DNA of 64,000 nt, taken from the NCBI GenBank assembly GCA_051000345.1, contig JBPCOJ010000009.1, forward strand, positions 12,040 through 76,039. Direction: 5' to 3'. The position numbers were made by a program, and so were the translations under genes. The stretch is from JBHENC01 sp051000345 (GTDB lineage Bacteria > Acidobacteriota > Blastocatellia > Pyrinomonadales > Pyrinomonadaceae). Of the stretch, positions 35,827-43,649 are shown piece after piece. The stretch's first letter is position 1, and each line of letters opens with the position of its first letter. Below the pieces are notes generated by a model. That model ran no database searches, was not told where the DNA came from, and saw nothing but the letters and a program-made list of their open reading frames with translations.

Positions 35827-36549
35827 ATGAATCTTAAAGGCAAGACGGCGATTGTCACGGGCGGAACAAAAGGCATCGGGCGCGCCATCAGTGAAGCTCT
35901 TTTGCGTGAGGGCGTCAATGTCTGTATCAGCGCGCGGCACGCAAACGAGATTGAAGAAACCGTCCGCGCGCTCGGCGAAACGGGCGAAGGACAACTTACC
36001 GGCGCGGTGGCGGACGTGCGCGATTACGACGCAGTGAAGGCTTTGATTCAGCACGCCGTCGAAGAGTTTGGCGGCGCGGATATTCTCATCAACAACGCGG
36101 GCATAGGAAAGTTCGGGAAGCTCGAAGAAACATCGCCGGAAGATTTCCGCGCCGTGCTGGAAACGAATCTCTTCGGCGTTTTCTATTGTTGCCACGAAGC
36201 GATACCTGCGATGAAGAAGCGCGGCGGCGGCTACATCATCAATATCTCTTCGCTCGCCGGAACCAACGCGCATCCCAAAATGACCGCCTACAACGCTTCC
36301 AAGTTCGCCCTCAACGGATTAAGCGAAGCCCTCATGCAAGAGGTTCGTCAGGACAACATCAAAGTCAGTTACATCATGCCCGGCTCTGTCAATACGTATT
36401 TCAATGACGGCGAACCGGACGCTAATAACTCTTGGGAATTGCAGCCCGAAGACATCGCGCGCGTCGTCCTCAATCTATTGCATCACGACGAACGCAGCCT
36501 GCCGAGCCGCGTCGAAATTCGTCCGAGCAAGCCACCGCAGAAAACATAG
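35827..36549 (+). CDS. Short-chain dehydrogenase/reductase
   Basis: A 240-residue SDR with AGGGAGAAACG just before ATG 35827. Motifs: TGGTKGIGRAIS, NNAGIGKFG, NISSLAG with catalytic serine, and YNASK (YxxxK). The C-terminal segment (MPGSVNTYF) is of the classical group. The substrate is not predictable: these enzymes reduce or oxidise a wide range of carbonyls or alcohols. It is likely co-transcribed with gatB (9-base gap) and with the following Clp-N-like gene, a linkage that may be accidental. Confidence 0.84.
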   Translation: MNLKGKTAIVTGGTKGIGRAISEALLREGVNVCISARHANEIEETVRALGETGEGQLTGAVADVRDYDAVKALIQHAVEEFGGADILINNAGIGKFGKLEETSPEDFRAVLETNLFGVFYCCHEAIPAMKKRGGGYIINISSLAGTNAHPKMTAYNASKFALNGLSEALMQEVRQDNIKVSYIMPGSVNTYFNDGEPDANNSWELQPEDIARVVLNLLHHDERSLPSRVEIRPSKPPQKT

Positions 36550-36623
36550 CGCGAGGGAGACGGTCGAGCGTAATTTCTTTGCCGCAGATTATGTGGCGTT
36601 GAAGCGAGAGGAGAAAATAAATC

Positions 36624-37046
36624 GTGATTGATTTAGGCGCTTACAAAGAGAAGTTTGCTGAAAGCGGTCTGCGCATCTTTCGGCGTGCAGTTGACGAAGC
36701 GCGCCGTCGAAATCAGAACTACGTTTCAATCGGGCATATCATTCAGGCTGTGGCGCTGGAAGACGCGGCTGCGTTCGGCGGATTCTTGGAGAATTTGCGT
36801 GTATTTCATACCTCGAAATCCGGCTTAACGTCGCTGGTTGAAATGAAGATTGAAGAATTAGTTGAAAGCAGCCCGCGCTATGAAGGACACGGCGTGCGTC
36901 TCGACCCGGGTACGATTAAGTTATTGAAGCGTGCGTTGCGTAAGGCGCGAGAGCAGGGACGCGAACGAATCGAAGCAATCGATCTAATACAGTTGTTTAC
37001 ATACAAACCTTACGTCCTCTCTAACCAAACATCTCGCTTTGAGTGA
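36624..37046 (+). CDS. Stand-alone Clp N-terminal-domain-like protein
   Basis: A 140-residue protein starting at GTG 36624, with GAGAGGAGA about 10 bases before. The pattern FRRAVDEARRRNQNYVSIGHIIQAVA, then LLKRALRKAREQGRERIEAIDLIQLF, resembles the duplicated helical Clp N-domain, which binds substrates or adaptors for ClpA/ClpC unfoldases. There is no AAA domain, so it cannot act as an unfoldase. It could be an adaptor or a decoy, like the ClpS/McsB-type systems or ClpN-only proteins. No clp gene is adjacent. Similarity is moderate and the assignment is tentative. Confidence 0.6.
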   Translation: MIDLGAYKEKFAESGLRIFRRAVDEARRRNQNYVSIGHIIQAVALEDAAAFGGFLENLRVFHTSKSGLTSLVEMKIEELVESSPRYEGHGVRLDPGTIKLLKRALRKAREQGRERIEAIDLIQLFTYKPYVLSNQTSRFE

Positions 37047-37100
37047 TGAGCAGTGCGCTCTTATACCATCACACCACTGCGTTATTTGCGCGTTGATGAT

Positions 37101-38243
37101 TTAGATGCGAGGCATCAACGCATCGCGGGCGGCACAGACTAATTGTAAAGCATCGCCCGTCGTCGCGGCGTGAGCGGTGAGGTGTCCCATCTTGCGGCCT
37201 TTGTGCGGCTGGTGCTTGCCGTAGAGATGAAGCTTGACGTTTGGAAAGGCAGCGGCGGCGCGCCAGTCGGGTTCGCCTGCGTCCCACAGATCGCCCAAGA
37301 GATTCGCCATCGCCGCCGGACGAAGCAGTTCGGTTGAGCCGAGCGGCAATCCGCAGACGGCGCGCAGTTGCTGCTCGAATTGGCTCGTCACGCAGGCGTC
37401 AATCGTGAGATGCCCGCTGTTGTGCGGGCGCGGCGCGAGTTCGTTGACGAAAATCTGTCCATCGCGCGCGAGAAAAAATTCGACGCAGAGCACGCCGATG
37501 ATTTGTAGTTGTTCAAGTATGCTGTGGGCTATTTCGGTGGCCTGTTGGCAGAGCGGCGCGGGTATGTTGGCGGGCGCAATCGAAGTGTCTAGGATGTGTT
37601 GGCGGTGGACGTTTTCGATGACGCCGTAATCGATTGTCTGATTATCTGCGCCGCGCGCGGCAACGACGGAAACCTCGCGTTCCAAGTCAACGAACTTCTC
37701 TAGCACCGCTTCTTCGCCATTAAGTGCTTGATACGCTTTTTCCGCTTCGGTTAATGATGTGATCCGCGTTTGACCTTTGCCGTCGTAGCCCCATCCGGCG
37801 GTTTTCAGCACGGCGGGAAATCCTAAAATCCTCAAGCCTTCGCGCAAGTCTTCGATGGAATTGACGGCATGAAAAGGCGTCATGGGAAAACCGCCTGCGC
37901 GTAGAAAATTCTTTTCACGCAAGCGGTGTTGTGTAGTGTGCAGGACGATGCCGCCGGGACGCACTGCGACATATTCGGAGACGACTTCGACGGTGCGTGC
38001 CGGGATGTTTTCAAACTCGAAGGTCGTCACGTCCACATCCTGCGCGAAACGACGCACAGCATCCAGATCGTCGTAGGACGCGGTGATTTCTACGTCCGCG
38101 ACTTGGCCTGTGGGCGTGTCCGTTTCCGGCGAGAAGGTGTGAACGCGATAGCCCATGCGGCGCGCAGCCATGGCGAACATGCGCCCGAGTTGGCCGCTGC
38201 CGAGCACGCCGACAATTGCGCCGGGAAGAATCGTGCGCGTCAC
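37101..38243 (-). CDS. purK: N5-carboxyaminoimidazole ribonucleotide synthase
   Basis: A 380-residue ATP-grasp enzyme of purine synthesis. It carboxylates AIR to N5-CAIR using ATP and bicarbonate. GVLGSGQLGRMFAMAARRMGY at the N-terminus, TTFEFENIPA, KTAGWGYDGKGQTRI (the ATP-grasp lysine region), VLEKFVDLEREVSVV and VNELAPRPHNSGHLTIDAC are typical. Its ATG overlaps the end of purE by four bases, so the two are translationally coupled. Just at its stop codon is a perfect 9-bp inverted repeat (GCGTTGATG, 37090-37098, and 37113-37121) without an obvious T-run. Confidence 0.93.
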   Translation of the reverse strand: MTRTILPGAIVGVLGSGQLGRMFAMAARRMGYRVHTFSPETDTPTGQVADVEITASYDDLDAVRRFAQDVDVTTFEFENIPARTVEVVSEYVAVRPGGIVLHTTQHRLREKNFLRAGGFPMTPFHAVNSIEDLREGLRILGFPAVLKTAGWGYDGKGQTRITSLTEAEKAYQALNGEEAVLEKFVDLEREVSVVAARGADNQTIDYGVIENVHRQHILDTSIAPANIPAPLCQQATEIAHSILEQLQIIGVLCVEFFLARDGQIFVNELAPRPHNSGHLTIDACVTSQFEQQLRAVCGLPLGSTELLRPAAMANLLGDLWDAGEPDWRAAAAFPNVKLHLYGKHQPHKGRKMGHLTAHAATTGDALQLVCAARDALMPRI

Positions 38244-38815
38244 TGAAGCTTTGCTCCGAGAGCTTTTTGCGTTTGCGCTTCGCGGAATTCGCGCAATGTT
38301 TCGCGTAAGTGCGGGCGCTTGGCAGAGAGTATGCTGACGGCGAGAAGGGCGGCGTTGGTTGCGCCCGCATGACCTATGGCGAGAGTTGCGACGGGAATTC
38401 CGGCGGGCATTTGCACAATCGAGAGCAGGGAATCCATGCCTTTGAGCGCGCGGCTTTCGACGGGCACGCCGAGCACGGGCAACACGGTTTGCGCGGCGAT
38501 CATGCCGGGCAAATGCGCTGCCCCTCCCGCGCCCGCGATGATTACTTCAATGCCGCGCGCTTCTGCTTCCAATGCAAACTCTGACATTAAAGCGGGCGTG
38601 CGATGCGCCGAGACGACGCGGCATTCGTGCGGCACTTTGAACTCGGTCAAGACTTCATCGGCGCGCCGCATCGTTTCCCAATCCGATGCGCTGCCCATCA
38701 CGACGGCGACGAGCGGCAACACGGAAGGCGAAGGGCGAAGGATGGAAGCGGAATCCCTTTTCTCTTTTTTGGATTCAGGTACGGACGCCGCGCGCTTTGT
38801 TCTTCCAGTCTTCAT
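38240..38815 (-). CDS. purE: N5-carboxyaminoimidazole ribonucleotide mutase
   Basis: A 191-residue protein converting N5-CAIR to CAIR, the step after PurK. VVMGSASDWETMRRADEVL, SAHRTPALMSEFALEA, IIAGAGGAAHLPGMIAA and VLGVPVESRALKGMDSL are conserved for class I PurE, with the catalytic serine and histidine. The N-terminal 35 residues (Lys/Arg/Ser-rich) extend beyond the usual length of about 160, so a later start is possible, though GAAGGGGTGAAAG precedes the chosen ATG. It is encoded 29 bases downstream of isocitrate dehydrogenase. Confidence 0.92.
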   Translation of the reverse strand: MKTGRTKRAASVPESKKEKRDSASILRPSPSVLPLVAVVMGSASDWETMRRADEVLTEFKVPHECRVVSAHRTPALMSEFALEAEARGIEVIIAGAGGAAHLPGMIAAQTVLPVLGVPVESRALKGMDSLLSIVQMPAGIPVATLAIGHAGATNAALLAVSILSAKRPHLRETLREFREAQTQKALGAKLQ

Positions 38816-38844
38816 CTTTCACCCCTTCGCCTTTATCTTTCTGC

Positions 38845-40299
38845 CTACTGTCCGGCGGCGAGGGAGTATCCGGCCTGTCCGTCGAAGGTGTAAAGATTTT
38901 CCGTTTTGATGAAATCGTAGCCCGCTTCGTTGAAGCGATTGAGCAGAGTGATGATTTGTTCGTGCTTGATGGATGCGCCGTCTGTTTGCGCCATAAAGCG
39001 GCAACGAAATTGATCGCTCAAGTGCGTTTCGGACATACCGCCGGGATAAACTTTAACGCCGCGATTGCTAATCATCACGAGCTTCAAATCTTTGCCGCCG
39101 AACTCTTTGATCGCATCGCCGAGTTTGTCTGCTTTGCCTTCCTTCCAATCGACGTATACGTCAGCGCCGACAAGCTCTTTTTTCTCTTTCGGGCGCTCTT
39201 GTTGTGAGCGGCTGGTCGTAGCAGTTTCGCCGCCTGATTTATAGGAAACTGCTTTGAGCGTTTGCGGCTTCTGTCCGAGTCTTTCGATAACGGCGTCGGC
39301 AAATTCGCGCGTGCCGACTTTTTGTTTGCTGACCGTTTCATCGTAGATGTCGTAAGTATGCACGCCGTCTTCGATGGCGCGCAGCCATGCGTTATGAACG
39401 CGCTCCGCGATGTCCGTTTGCTTGATGTGAACGAGCATCATTACTGCGCCGAGCAGCAGGCCGGACGGATTGGCGAGATTTTGCCCGGCGCGACGCGGCG
39501 CAGAACCGTGAATCGCCTCGAACATCGAAACGTGTTCACCGATGTTTGCGGAACCGGCGAGGCCGACTGATCCGGCGATCTGCGCGGCAACGTCCGACAA
39601 AATATCGCCGTAGAGATTCGGCATCACGATGACATCGAAGGCTTCGGGCGTGTCCGCCATCTTCGCCGCGCCGATGTCCACAATCCAGTGCTCGTTTTCG
39701 ATGTTCGAGTATTCGGCGGCAATCTCGTCGAAGACCTTATGGAAAAGGCCATCGGTGATTTTCATGATGTTGTCTTTGGTGAAGCACGTCACTTTTTTGC
39801 GACTGTTATTGCGCGCATACTCGAAGGCATAGCGGACGATCTTTTCACAGCCGGGACGCGAAATATATTTCAGGCATTCGGTCATTTCTTCCGATTGACG
39901 ATACTCGATGCCAGCATACAAGTCTTCTTCGTTTTCGCGGACAATGACGACATTCATCACAGGATGTTTGGTTTCGACAAACGGATAATAGGAAACGCAC
40001 GGGCGCACGTTGGCGTAGAGGCCGAGAGTTTTGCGGACGGTGACGTTGAGGCTTTTGAAGCCGCCGCCTTGCGGAGTCGTAATCGGCGCTTTCAAGAAAA
40101 CTTTGGTGCGGCGCAAGCTGTCCCACGCGCTCGGCTCGATGCCTGCGGTGTTGCCTGCGAGATAAACCTTTTCGCCGATGTCGATTGTTTCAATATCGAG
40201 CTTTGCGCCCGCCGCTTGAATAATGCGCAGCGTTGCGTCCATGATTTCCGGGCCGATTCCATCGCCGTGCGCGACGGTGATAGCAGTATTATTCGCCAT
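38845..40299 (-). CDS. icd: Isocitrate dehydrogenase (Thermus-type, C-terminally extended)
   Basis: A 484-residue beta-decarboxylating dehydrogenase converting isocitrate to 2-oxoglutarate. The N-terminal core has AHGDGIGPEIMDAT, SLNVTVRKTLGLYANVRPC, IVRENEEDLYAGIEY, MPNLYGDILSD, and GSAPRRAGQNLANPSG. The core of about 335 residues is followed by a linker and a further domain of about 100 residues (ADVYVDWKEGKADKLGD and on), as in Thermus-type enzymes with extra C-terminal sequence. Cofactor preference is probably NADP but not proven. It is first in the icd-purE-purK run, and may have the promoter at 40323-40351. Confidence 0.9.
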   Translation of the reverse strand: MANNTAITVAHGDGIGPEIMDATLRIIQAAGAKLDIETIDIGEKVYLAGNTAGIEPSAWDSLRRTKVFLKAPITTPQGGGFKSLNVTVRKTLGLYANVRPCVSYYPFVETKHPVMNVVIVRENEEDLYAGIEYRQSEEMTECLKYISRPGCEKIVRYAFEYARNNSRKKVTCFTKDNIMKITDGLFHKVFDEIAAEYSNIENEHWIVDIGAAKMADTPEAFDVIVMPNLYGDILSDVAAQIAGSVGLAGSANIGEHVSMFEAIHGSAPRRAGQNLANPSGLLLGAVMMLVHIKQTDIAERVHNAWLRAIEDGVHTYDIYDETVSKQKVGTREFADAVIERLGQKPQTLKAVSYKSGGETATTSRSQQERPKEKKELVGADVYVDWKEGKADKLGDAIKEFGGKDLKLVMISNRGVKVYPGGMSETHLSDQFRCRFMAQTDGASIKHEQIITLLNRFNEAGYDFIKTENLYTFDGQAGYSLAAGQ

Positions 40300-40322
40300 G
40301 TTTCTTTGAGAACCTTTCAGTT

Positions 40323-40351
40323 ATTATAAAATTTCCGCGACAGTGTATCAC
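40323..40351 (-). promoter_or_regulatory. Putative promoter of the icd-purE-purK run
   Basis: On the minus strand, a perfect -10 TATAAT (complement of 40323-40328) lies 24-29 bases before the icd start codon. The -35 is weak: GATACA, complement of 40344-40349 with a 15-base spacer. Leader length would be short. The -10 alone supports the assignment. Confidence 0.42.
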
Positions 40352-40512
40352 GACGTTTCCGCGCAGGTCAGCCTTGCAAACCGAAGCAGCAAACACAAAA
40401 CTTCGCAGGCCATTGGGTGGTACAAATACGGACACGAATTTCGCTTGACCGCATCGCGCCAACAGTGCGAATGTTACGCCGCACTATTTGAATAATAAGG
40501 ATGGAAGTAAAG

Positions 40513-41562
40513 ATGAAGAACGCTCTCACTGCACTCCTTCTCACTCTGTGCTTGAATTATTATGCGCTGGCACAAACCAAAGACGCGCCCGCGCAACCTT
40601 CAGGCAAATCAAACAAGACGCAGAAAGCTGTCACGACGCAATCGCCAGAATTAACAGAGGCTGATGATTTGAGCGCACGGGTGCTCGTCCTTTATGGTGA
40701 ACGCCAGTATGATAAGGCTTTATCGTTGGCAAAGCGCATTCTGGCTCTCAGGGAGAAATCTGTCGGCCAAGAAAATGAATTGACGGCGAACGCCTTATCT
40801 AATCTGGCTGCTATATATGCAGCAAAAGCAGAATACCGCGAATCTGAAACGCTTTATAAACGCGCTCTTAAAATTTTAGAAAGGAGCGCGGGAGAAGATA
40901 GTTTCAAAGTAAGTGTGGTATTTGAAAATTATGCTTTCGTGCTTTTCGCTGTCTTTGATTACAACAAAGCCGAGTCGTCTTACCAGCGCGTGTTATCAAT
41001 TAGAGAAAAGGTTTTGAAACCCGAAGACGAAAATTTGACGCGCGCTATTTATAACCTTGCACAATTCTATTCGGCAAAAGGCGAATACGAAAAAGCAGAC
41101 TCTTTTTATCAACGACTCATAACTATCAAGGAGAAAACACACCAGCCGAAAAGCCCTGAACTCATCAAAGCTTTTGATGATTACGCGTGTTTAATGTTGA
41201 AGAAAAAACAGGAGGATAAAGCAAGGGAAATATTGTCTCGTAACCATAACGTTGTATATAAAAAGCCTAGGGATTCGGATGGAAACATCACCAGTGAAGT
41301 TCTTAACGGTAAAGCCCTTAACAGACCAGAACCCGTTTATCCCGCAATTGCTAAAGCGGCGCGCCAGCAGGGAGTTGTTCCTGTGCAAATCTTTGTTGAT
41401 GAAGCCGGAAATGTTACTTGTGCTGCGGCTATAAGCGGGCCTCCGTTATTAATTAAATCGGCGGAGCAAGCGTCTTATCAAACGCGGTTTTCGCCGACAC
41501 TTGTGTCAGGCCAGCCAGCTTTTGTTGTGGGACTCATTACGATGAGCTATTCAATAAGATAG
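40513..41562 (+). CDS. Secreted TPR protein with C-terminal TonB-like domain
   Basis: About 349 residues from ATG 40513; ATG 40501 is an alternative just upstream. The signal peptide (MKNALTALLLTLCLNYYALA) is followed by a disordered Lys/Gln/Thr stretch, and TPR repeats of kinesin-light-chain type (YDKALSLAKRILALREKSVG, ANALSNLAAIYAAKAEYRES, ALKILERS and so on). The C-terminus is a TonB C-terminal-like fold (PEPVYPAIAKAARQQGVVPV, VDEAGNVTCAAAISGPPLL). Such fusions are probably periplasmic protein-interaction modules. Codon usage is A+T-richer than the surrounding metabolic genes. Confidence 0.77.
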   Translation: MKNALTALLLTLCLNYYALAQTKDAPAQPSGKSNKTQKAVTTQSPELTEADDLSARVLVLYGERQYDKALSLAKRILALREKSVGQENELTANALSNLAAIYAAKAEYRESETLYKRALKILERSAGEDSFKVSVVFENYAFVLFAVFDYNKAESSYQRVLSIREKVLKPEDENLTRAIYNLAQFYSAKGEYEKADSFYQRLITIKEKTHQPKSPELIKAFDDYACLMLKKKQEDKAREILSRNHNVVYKKPRDSDGNITSEVLNGKALNRPEPVYPAIAKAARQQGVVPVQIFVDEAGNVTCAAAISGPPLLIKSAEQASYQTRFSPTLVSGQPAFVVGLITMSYSIR

Positions 41563-41590
41563 TGGTTAAGATGTTGTTGAAGTGAATCTG

Positions 41591-42040
41591 ATGCGAGCCG
41601 TATTGCAGCGCGTCACGAGAGCGTGTGTCAGAGTCGAAAATGAAATTGTCGGCGAGATTGGCGGCGGTCTCGTTGTGCTGTTAGGTATTGCGCGCGATGA
41701 TGCGTTGACGGACGCGAAGTATCTGCTGGATAAGATTGTGAATCTGCGCATTTTTGATGATGCGGAAGGGCGCATGAATGATTCGGTGATCGAAGCGGGC
41801 GGCGCGTTATTGGTGGTGTCGCAGTTTACTTTGTATGGCGATGCGCGGCGGGGGCGGCGTCCGTCTTGGTCTGACGCGGCAGCGCCGGAAGCGGCGGAAC
41901 CTTTGTACGATTTCTTTGTCGGGGAAGTGCGAAAACTTGTGCCGCATGTGGCGACGGGGAGTTTCCGGCGTGAGATGCAAGTCGAACTCGTGAACGATGG
42001 CCCTGTGACGATATTACTCGATAGCCGAAAGCAATTTTGA
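41591..42040 (+). CDS. dtd: D-aminoacyl-tRNA deacylase
   Basis: A 149-residue protein from ATG 41591; the GTG at 41582 would add three residues without support. It hydrolyses D-amino acids or glycine mischarged on tRNA, preventing misincorporation. MRAVLQRVTRACVRVEN, LLVVSQFTLYGDARRGRRPSW (containing SQFTLY) and VELVNDGPVTI (the cis-proline Gly-Pro motif) are diagnostic. Length is normal. The preceding TPR gene ends 28 bases before, and the lipoprotein cyclophilin follows 63 bases after. Confidence 0.93.
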   Translation: MRAVLQRVTRACVRVENEIVGEIGGGLVVLLGIARDDALTDAKYLLDKIVNLRIFDDAEGRMNDSVIEAGGALLVVSQFTLYGDARRGRRPSWSDAAAPEAAEPLYDFFVGEVRKLVPHVATGSFRREMQVELVNDGPVTILLDSRKQF

Positions 42041-42103
42041 GTTGGAGCAGTATCAAGGTAATGTGCGGAACGAAACATTGACGAATCAAACGGGAGAAAA
42101 AGT

Positions 42104-42832
42104 TTGCTGAAGAAACGATGGTCGAATAATTTATTTGATGCGATTAATGGCGTGCGTGGGCGTTCATCGCTTTTGATTCTTTGTGTGATTGCGTGTGCGC
42201 TGTTGCTCGCCTCGTGTGGCGGCAAAGATAAAACGGAGTCGAAGGATTTCGATGCAGCAGATGAAGGCGACGCGACGCAGAACGCGAGCGTGAAAAAGAA
42301 TGTCAAGCCGCAGGCGGATGCGGAAGCGGCGGTGATCGAAACGGACTACGGCAAAATCGTCATAGAGCTTTACCCGAATCTCGCGCCGAACATGGTGGCG
42401 CGCTTCAAGCAACTCATCAAGGAAGGCTTTTATAACGGCACGACGTTTCATCGCGTCGATCCGGGCCTAGGGATTATTCAGGGCGGCGATCCGTTATCGA
42501 AGGATGACAACCCGGAAAATGACGGGCAGGGAAGTTCACAGTATCCGAACGTCGCAGCAGAGTTCAGCGATGTGCCTTACGAGCGCGGAACAGTCGGAGC
42601 AGCGCGCGCCGCTTCGCCGGATTCGGCTAACTCACAATTCTATATCACGCTCAAACGGCAGCCTGCTTTCGATCAAAGATACACGGTCTTCGGGCGCGTC
42701 GTTGATAATCAAAGCTTGAACAATGCGGACGTGATTATGAACGCTCCGACGGCAACTGGTACAGAGCGTCCGGCGGATAAAATTGTTATCAAGAGCGTTA
42801 CGCTGCAACCGCGCGCCAACTTCGGCTCATGA
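42104..42832 (+). CDS. Lipoprotein cyclophilin-type peptidyl-prolyl isomerase
   Basis: A 242-residue protein from TTG 42104, with GGGAGAAAAAG upstream. A basic N-terminus and hydrophobic segment end in the lipobox LLASC (near residue 38). An acidic/Asn-rich spacer precedes a cyclophilin domain: VIETDYGKIVIELYPNLAPN, TTFHRVDPGLGIIQGGDP, GTVGAARAASPDSANSQFYI and FGRVVDNQSL. The catalytic arginine region and the QFYI motif are present. It probably folds exported proteins as an envelope-anchored enzyme. The C-terminal end (KIVIKSVTLQPR) is standard. Confidence 0.88.
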   Translation: MLKKRWSNNLFDAINGVRGRSSLLILCVIACALLLASCGGKDKTESKDFDAADEGDATQNASVKKNVKPQADAEAAVIETDYGKIVIELYPNLAPNMVARFKQLIKEGFYNGTTFHRVDPGLGIIQGGDPLSKDDNPENDGQGSSQYPNVAAEFSDVPYERGTVGAARAASPDSANSQFYITLKRQPAFDQRYTVFGRVVDNQSLNNADVIMNAPTATGTERPADKIVIKSVTLQPRANFGS

Positions 42833-42876
42833 AGCGGCGCTCACATTGTTATTCAGAAATTTCAGGGTCGAATGGG

Positions 42877-42912
42877 AAAGGGCAGCGCAATTAGACGCTG
42901 CCTTTCTCTTTT
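42877..42912. terminator. Probable bidirectional terminator between cyclophilin and DUF6335-like genes
   Basis: A stem GGCAGCG (42881-42887) and CGCTGCC (42896-42902) with an 8-base loop, followed by TTTCTCTTTT. A-rich sequence precedes the left arm, so it could also serve the minus-strand gene that ends at 42985. Confidence 0.65.
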
Positions 42913-42984
42913 GAAATCTGTAACGCCGTGCTTAGTCCGTGCGAGCAAAGTGAGTTCGCACGTTTGCTGTGCCGACTGCTTCGG

Positions 42985-43383
42985 TCAAATTGTATCGTCG
43001 TCGGTTTTTGAGCTTTCGTTTAGCTCGTAGCGGTCACGGTCGCGTGCGTCGATCTTGCCGATGAAATCGAGTTCTTCGTTGTCCTCAAAATTGACGCCGA
43101 CGGCGTGCGCGTTTTCTTCGACATCGGATTGATCCGGCGTCGGATTGTCGCCACCGACTGATTCTTCGCCGCTATCGTTGACGTCTTCCCATGACGCATC
43201 TATGTCGCCGCCTGAATCGGCGGGCGATGAAGCGTTGTTATCACGCAGGCGTTGCGCTAGCTTTTCCGAATCCTTCGGCGCGCGCGAAATCTCTTCTTCC
43301 ATAAACTGTTCGATGGCAGGATCAGGCACGTAGTCCGGGTTGTTGCTCAAATACTCTGTGTTGTCAGGCTTCTTTTTCGACAT
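42985..43383 (-). CDS. Acidic DUF6335-like protein
   Basis: A 132-residue protein from the ATG at 43383, preceded by GAGGAGACGAGAAAGC; a longer frame extends upstream but has no such site. It is strongly acidic. The middle (SGGDIDASWEDVNDSGEESV, then GGDNPTPDQSDVEENAHAVG) and end (DEELDFIGKIDARDRDRYEL) match my recollection of the DUF6335 pattern described in cyanobacteria. Function is unknown. It is divergently oriented to the aconitase gene and has a good promoter upstream. Confidence 0.7.
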   Translation of the reverse strand: MSKKKPDNTEYLSNNPDYVPDPAIEQFMEEEISRAPKDSEKLAQRLRDNNASSPADSGGDIDASWEDVNDSGEESVGGDNPTPDQSDVEENAHAVGVNFEDNEELDFIGKIDARDRDRYELNESSKTDDDTI

Positions 43384-43447
43384 GCTTTCTCGTCTCCTCG
43401 TGGTCTTCTCACAGGTGCAGCAAAAGTTGTTGTTGAATGTTCGAGAA

Positions 43448-43477
43448 CTATAACAAATGGTTTCGGGAAACGACAAT
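43448..43477 (-). promoter_or_regulatory. Putative promoter of the DUF6335-like gene
   Basis: On the minus strand, -35 TTGTCG (complement of 43472-43477) and -10 TATAGT (complement of 43448-43453), five of six bases, with an 18-base spacer. Transcription would begin about 58 bases before the ATG at 43383. Confidence 0.55.
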
Positions 43478-43649
43478 TCAAGAGCGTCGCAGCACGGCAA
43501 ACGCCCATGCGCCGTAGAGCTTGCTTGACGTTTCAGGAGGCGCGCCATACACTGAACTTCGTTACGCTCCACTCTAAATTTACCAATTGTCTTCGACATA
43601 TTTCAGTTACTAAGAGCGCGCTCGAAGACTGACTTGAACGCATAAAAAC

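Noticed and set aside
37040..37085. Sequence GTGTGATGGTATAAGAG on the minus strand recalling a tRNA D-arm
   Set aside because: No T-arm, acceptor stem or pairing D-stem follows; the minus-strand continuation runs into the Clp-N-like coding sequence. It is better explained as a hairpin with GCAGTG/CACTGC arms.
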